A DNA stretch of 6,074 nucleotides from Thermoproteus sp. UBA157 (GTDB taxonomy: Archaea; Thermoproteota; Thermoprotei; Thermoproteales; Thermoproteaceae), in contig DANS01000015.1 of NCBI GenBank assembly GCA_002497345.1, forward strand, positions 85,262-91,335, in the 5' to 3' direction. This document shows, one piece after another, positions 5,399 to 6,074 of the stretch. A program made the translations under genes and the position numbers. Positions within the stretch are counted from its first letter, which is position 1. Each line of letters begins with the position of its first letter. The notes under the pieces are model-generated. The model was not told where the DNA came from, searched no databases, and saw only the letters and a program-made list of their open reading frames with translations.

Positions 5399-5595
5399 AT
5401 GTGCGCCTCGAGCTCGCGCCCCTCATGGCCTTATCCGTCGCGTTTACCTTGGTCGAGCAACGCGGAAGACACGGCGTCCAGATATAACGAGTCTGGCGTC
5501 GACGATGCCCCCTAACCCATTGGCCCGATCGGCGCCTCGCCATCGGCGGCATCCTCGAGTTCAACGAGGAGTTGAGCGGGCTAATTATCGAGGAG

Positions 5596-5608
5596 CGATA
5601 CAGTATCG
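5596..5608. repeat. 13-bp perfect palindrome CGATACAGTATCG
   Basis: Two 6-bp arms, CGATAC (5596-5601) and GTATCG (5603-5608), surround a single A. It lies 10 bp beyond the stop codon of the membrane protein gene. The one-base centre does not suit a hairpin, so a dimeric protein site is more natural than a terminator; a shorter stem with a five-base loop is also possible. It could be chance. Confidence 0.4.
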
Positions 5609-5618
5609 GAGGAGGGGC

Positions 5619-6059
5619 CTAACGGCCGAAGCGTCCCATAAGGTAGGCCAACAGCAGAGAAAACGCGAAGTCCTCCACAACGCCGAGGGCGGTTCCGCCC
5701 GCTCCCGAGGCCGCCGCGATGAGGCCGGAGGCAACCGCTATCGCCGACAGCGCGAGGCCGAATATCGCGCCTATGGAGAACCAAGGCATCTTGAGCTTAT
5801 CCCAGACCGCGGCCATTATCAAGCCTATGATGACGTAAACGATCACCCCGCCGACGATCGCCGCTGCATACGACGTAGATATGGCGAGCTGCACGGCTTG
5901 GTCTATCTGGCTGGGCGTTAAGGGGGCGCCAGATCTCGCCAACGCTTGCCTCACCGCCTCGGCGATCTGCTCCCTGTTAAGGTATATCCATACGTCCGAA
6001 ATGACGCCGGCGATGGCGCCCGTCGCGGCGCCCCATTTAGCGCCGGAGCTCAACTTCAT
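5619..6059 (-). CDS. Small membrane protein with about four transmembrane helices, unknown function
   Basis: 146 aa, not recognised. Hydrophobic segments lie at about residues 9-27 (GAATGAIAGVISDVWIYL), 63-86 (AAAIVGGVIVYVIIGLIMAAVW), 95-117 (SIGAIFGLALSAIAVASGL) and 122-142 (TALGVVEDFAFSLLLAYLMG). Between the first two, residues 28-60 form a polar, probably helical loop (NREQIAEAVRQALARSG, then LTPSQIDQAVQLAIS). Small residues (Gly, Ala, Ser) are frequent in the membrane segments, suggesting close helix packing. No catalytic or transport motif is visible. ATG 6057-6059 is chosen as the first in-frame start; only 15 bp upstream are in the window, so its promoter and operon partners cannot be judged. 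Its stop TAG (5619-5621) overlaps the end of a possible plus-strand remnant. Confidence 0.8.
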   Translation of the reverse strand: MKLSSGAKWGAATGAIAGVISDVWIYLNREQIAEAVRQALARSGAPLTPSQIDQAVQLAISTSYAAAIVGGVIVYVIIGLIMAAVWDKLKMPWFSIGAIFGLALSAIAVASGLIAAASGAGGTALGVVEDFAFSLLLAYLMGRFGR

Positions 6060-6074
6060 AGGAGTATCGTTGAG

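Larger units (their letters stand above)
5368..5618. other. Intergenic stretch without an intact gene; possible decayed plus-strand reading frame
   Basis: No intact gene is convincing here. On the plus strand, the frame starting GTG 5368 gives LVDFPIKVFDVRLELAPLM and continues to GRHGVQI before TAA at 5485-5487. The same frame then reads, after an unconvincing Arg-rich part, AIGGILEFNEELSGLIIEER up to TAA at 5620-5622. Both parts look protein-like in composition and codon use, but I recognise neither. The minus-strand frames are Arg-rich or interrupted. The stretch also holds the promoter of the HMA-like gene and a 13-bp palindrome. Confidence 0.35.

Noticed and set aside
5504..5553. GATGCC...GGCATC long imperfect hairpin considered as a structured RNA
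   Set aside because: Only six continuous pairs at the base, no C/D or H/ACA box motifs, and GC-rich DNA easily gives such pairs.
5553..5569. CCTCG-AGTTCAA-CGAGG looks like a tRNA T-arm with a seven-base loop
   Set aside because: The loop does not align with the TTCRA consensus, and no acceptor, D or anticodon arms can be built around it.
5505..5921. Plus-strand open frame (138 aa) antisense to the membrane protein
   Set aside because: Very Arg-rich with no recognisable motif; the opposite strand gives a convincing membrane protein.
1..6074. CRISPR array, insertion sequence, rRNA or complete tRNA
   Set aside because: No regularly spaced repeats, no terminal inverted repeats with a transposase, and no RNA gene signatures were seen on either strand.

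Overview
The window looks like chromosomal DNA of a hyperthermophilic crenarchaeon of the Thermoproteales type (Thermoproteus/Pyrobaculum-like). This is an inference from four things. The first genes of transcription units have an A/T-rich box about 26 nt upstream of the start codon and no Shine-Dalgarno, as in leaderless archaeal mRNAs. The substrate-binding protein is membrane-anchored with a Thr/Ser/Val linker. An archaeal-type ATPase (PF01637-like) is present. The DNA is GC-rich (estimated by eye) with frequent AGG/AGA/ATA codons. Every recognisable gene lies on the minus strand, so transcription runs from high to low coordinates.

From right to left: (a) 5619-6059, a small four-helix membrane protein of unknown function. 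(b) 5368-5618, a 250-bp stretch with no intact gene; it holds a possible decayed plus-strand reading frame and a 13-bp palindrome. (c) 4936-5367, a 143-aa protein that reads as two ferredoxin-like (heavy-metal-associated-like) domains, both without the metal-binding CxxC. (d) 4510-4902 and 3757-4488, a likely two-gene operon of a winged-helix regulator followed by a protein with a thioredoxin-like N-terminus (CxxS and cis-Pro) and a long helical C-terminus. (e) 2184-3668, 1344-2180 and 529-1347, a compact ABC sugar importer operon: anchored solute-binding protein, MalF-type permease, MalG-type permease. The binding protein carries the motif series I associate with the Thermus glucose/mannose-binding protein, so glucose or mannose is the best substrate guess. 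No ATPase subunit is in the window; it must be encoded further away or be shared. (f) 1-490, an archaeal ATPase gene broken by an in-frame TAG and by a one-base frameshift, and running off the left edge.

The best supported unusual points are the dead ATPase with two independent lesions whose repaired reading restores Walker A and Walker B, the tandem HMA-like protein without metal ligands, and the regulator/thioredoxin-like pair of unknown function. I see no rRNA, tRNA, CRISPR array or complete insertion sequence.
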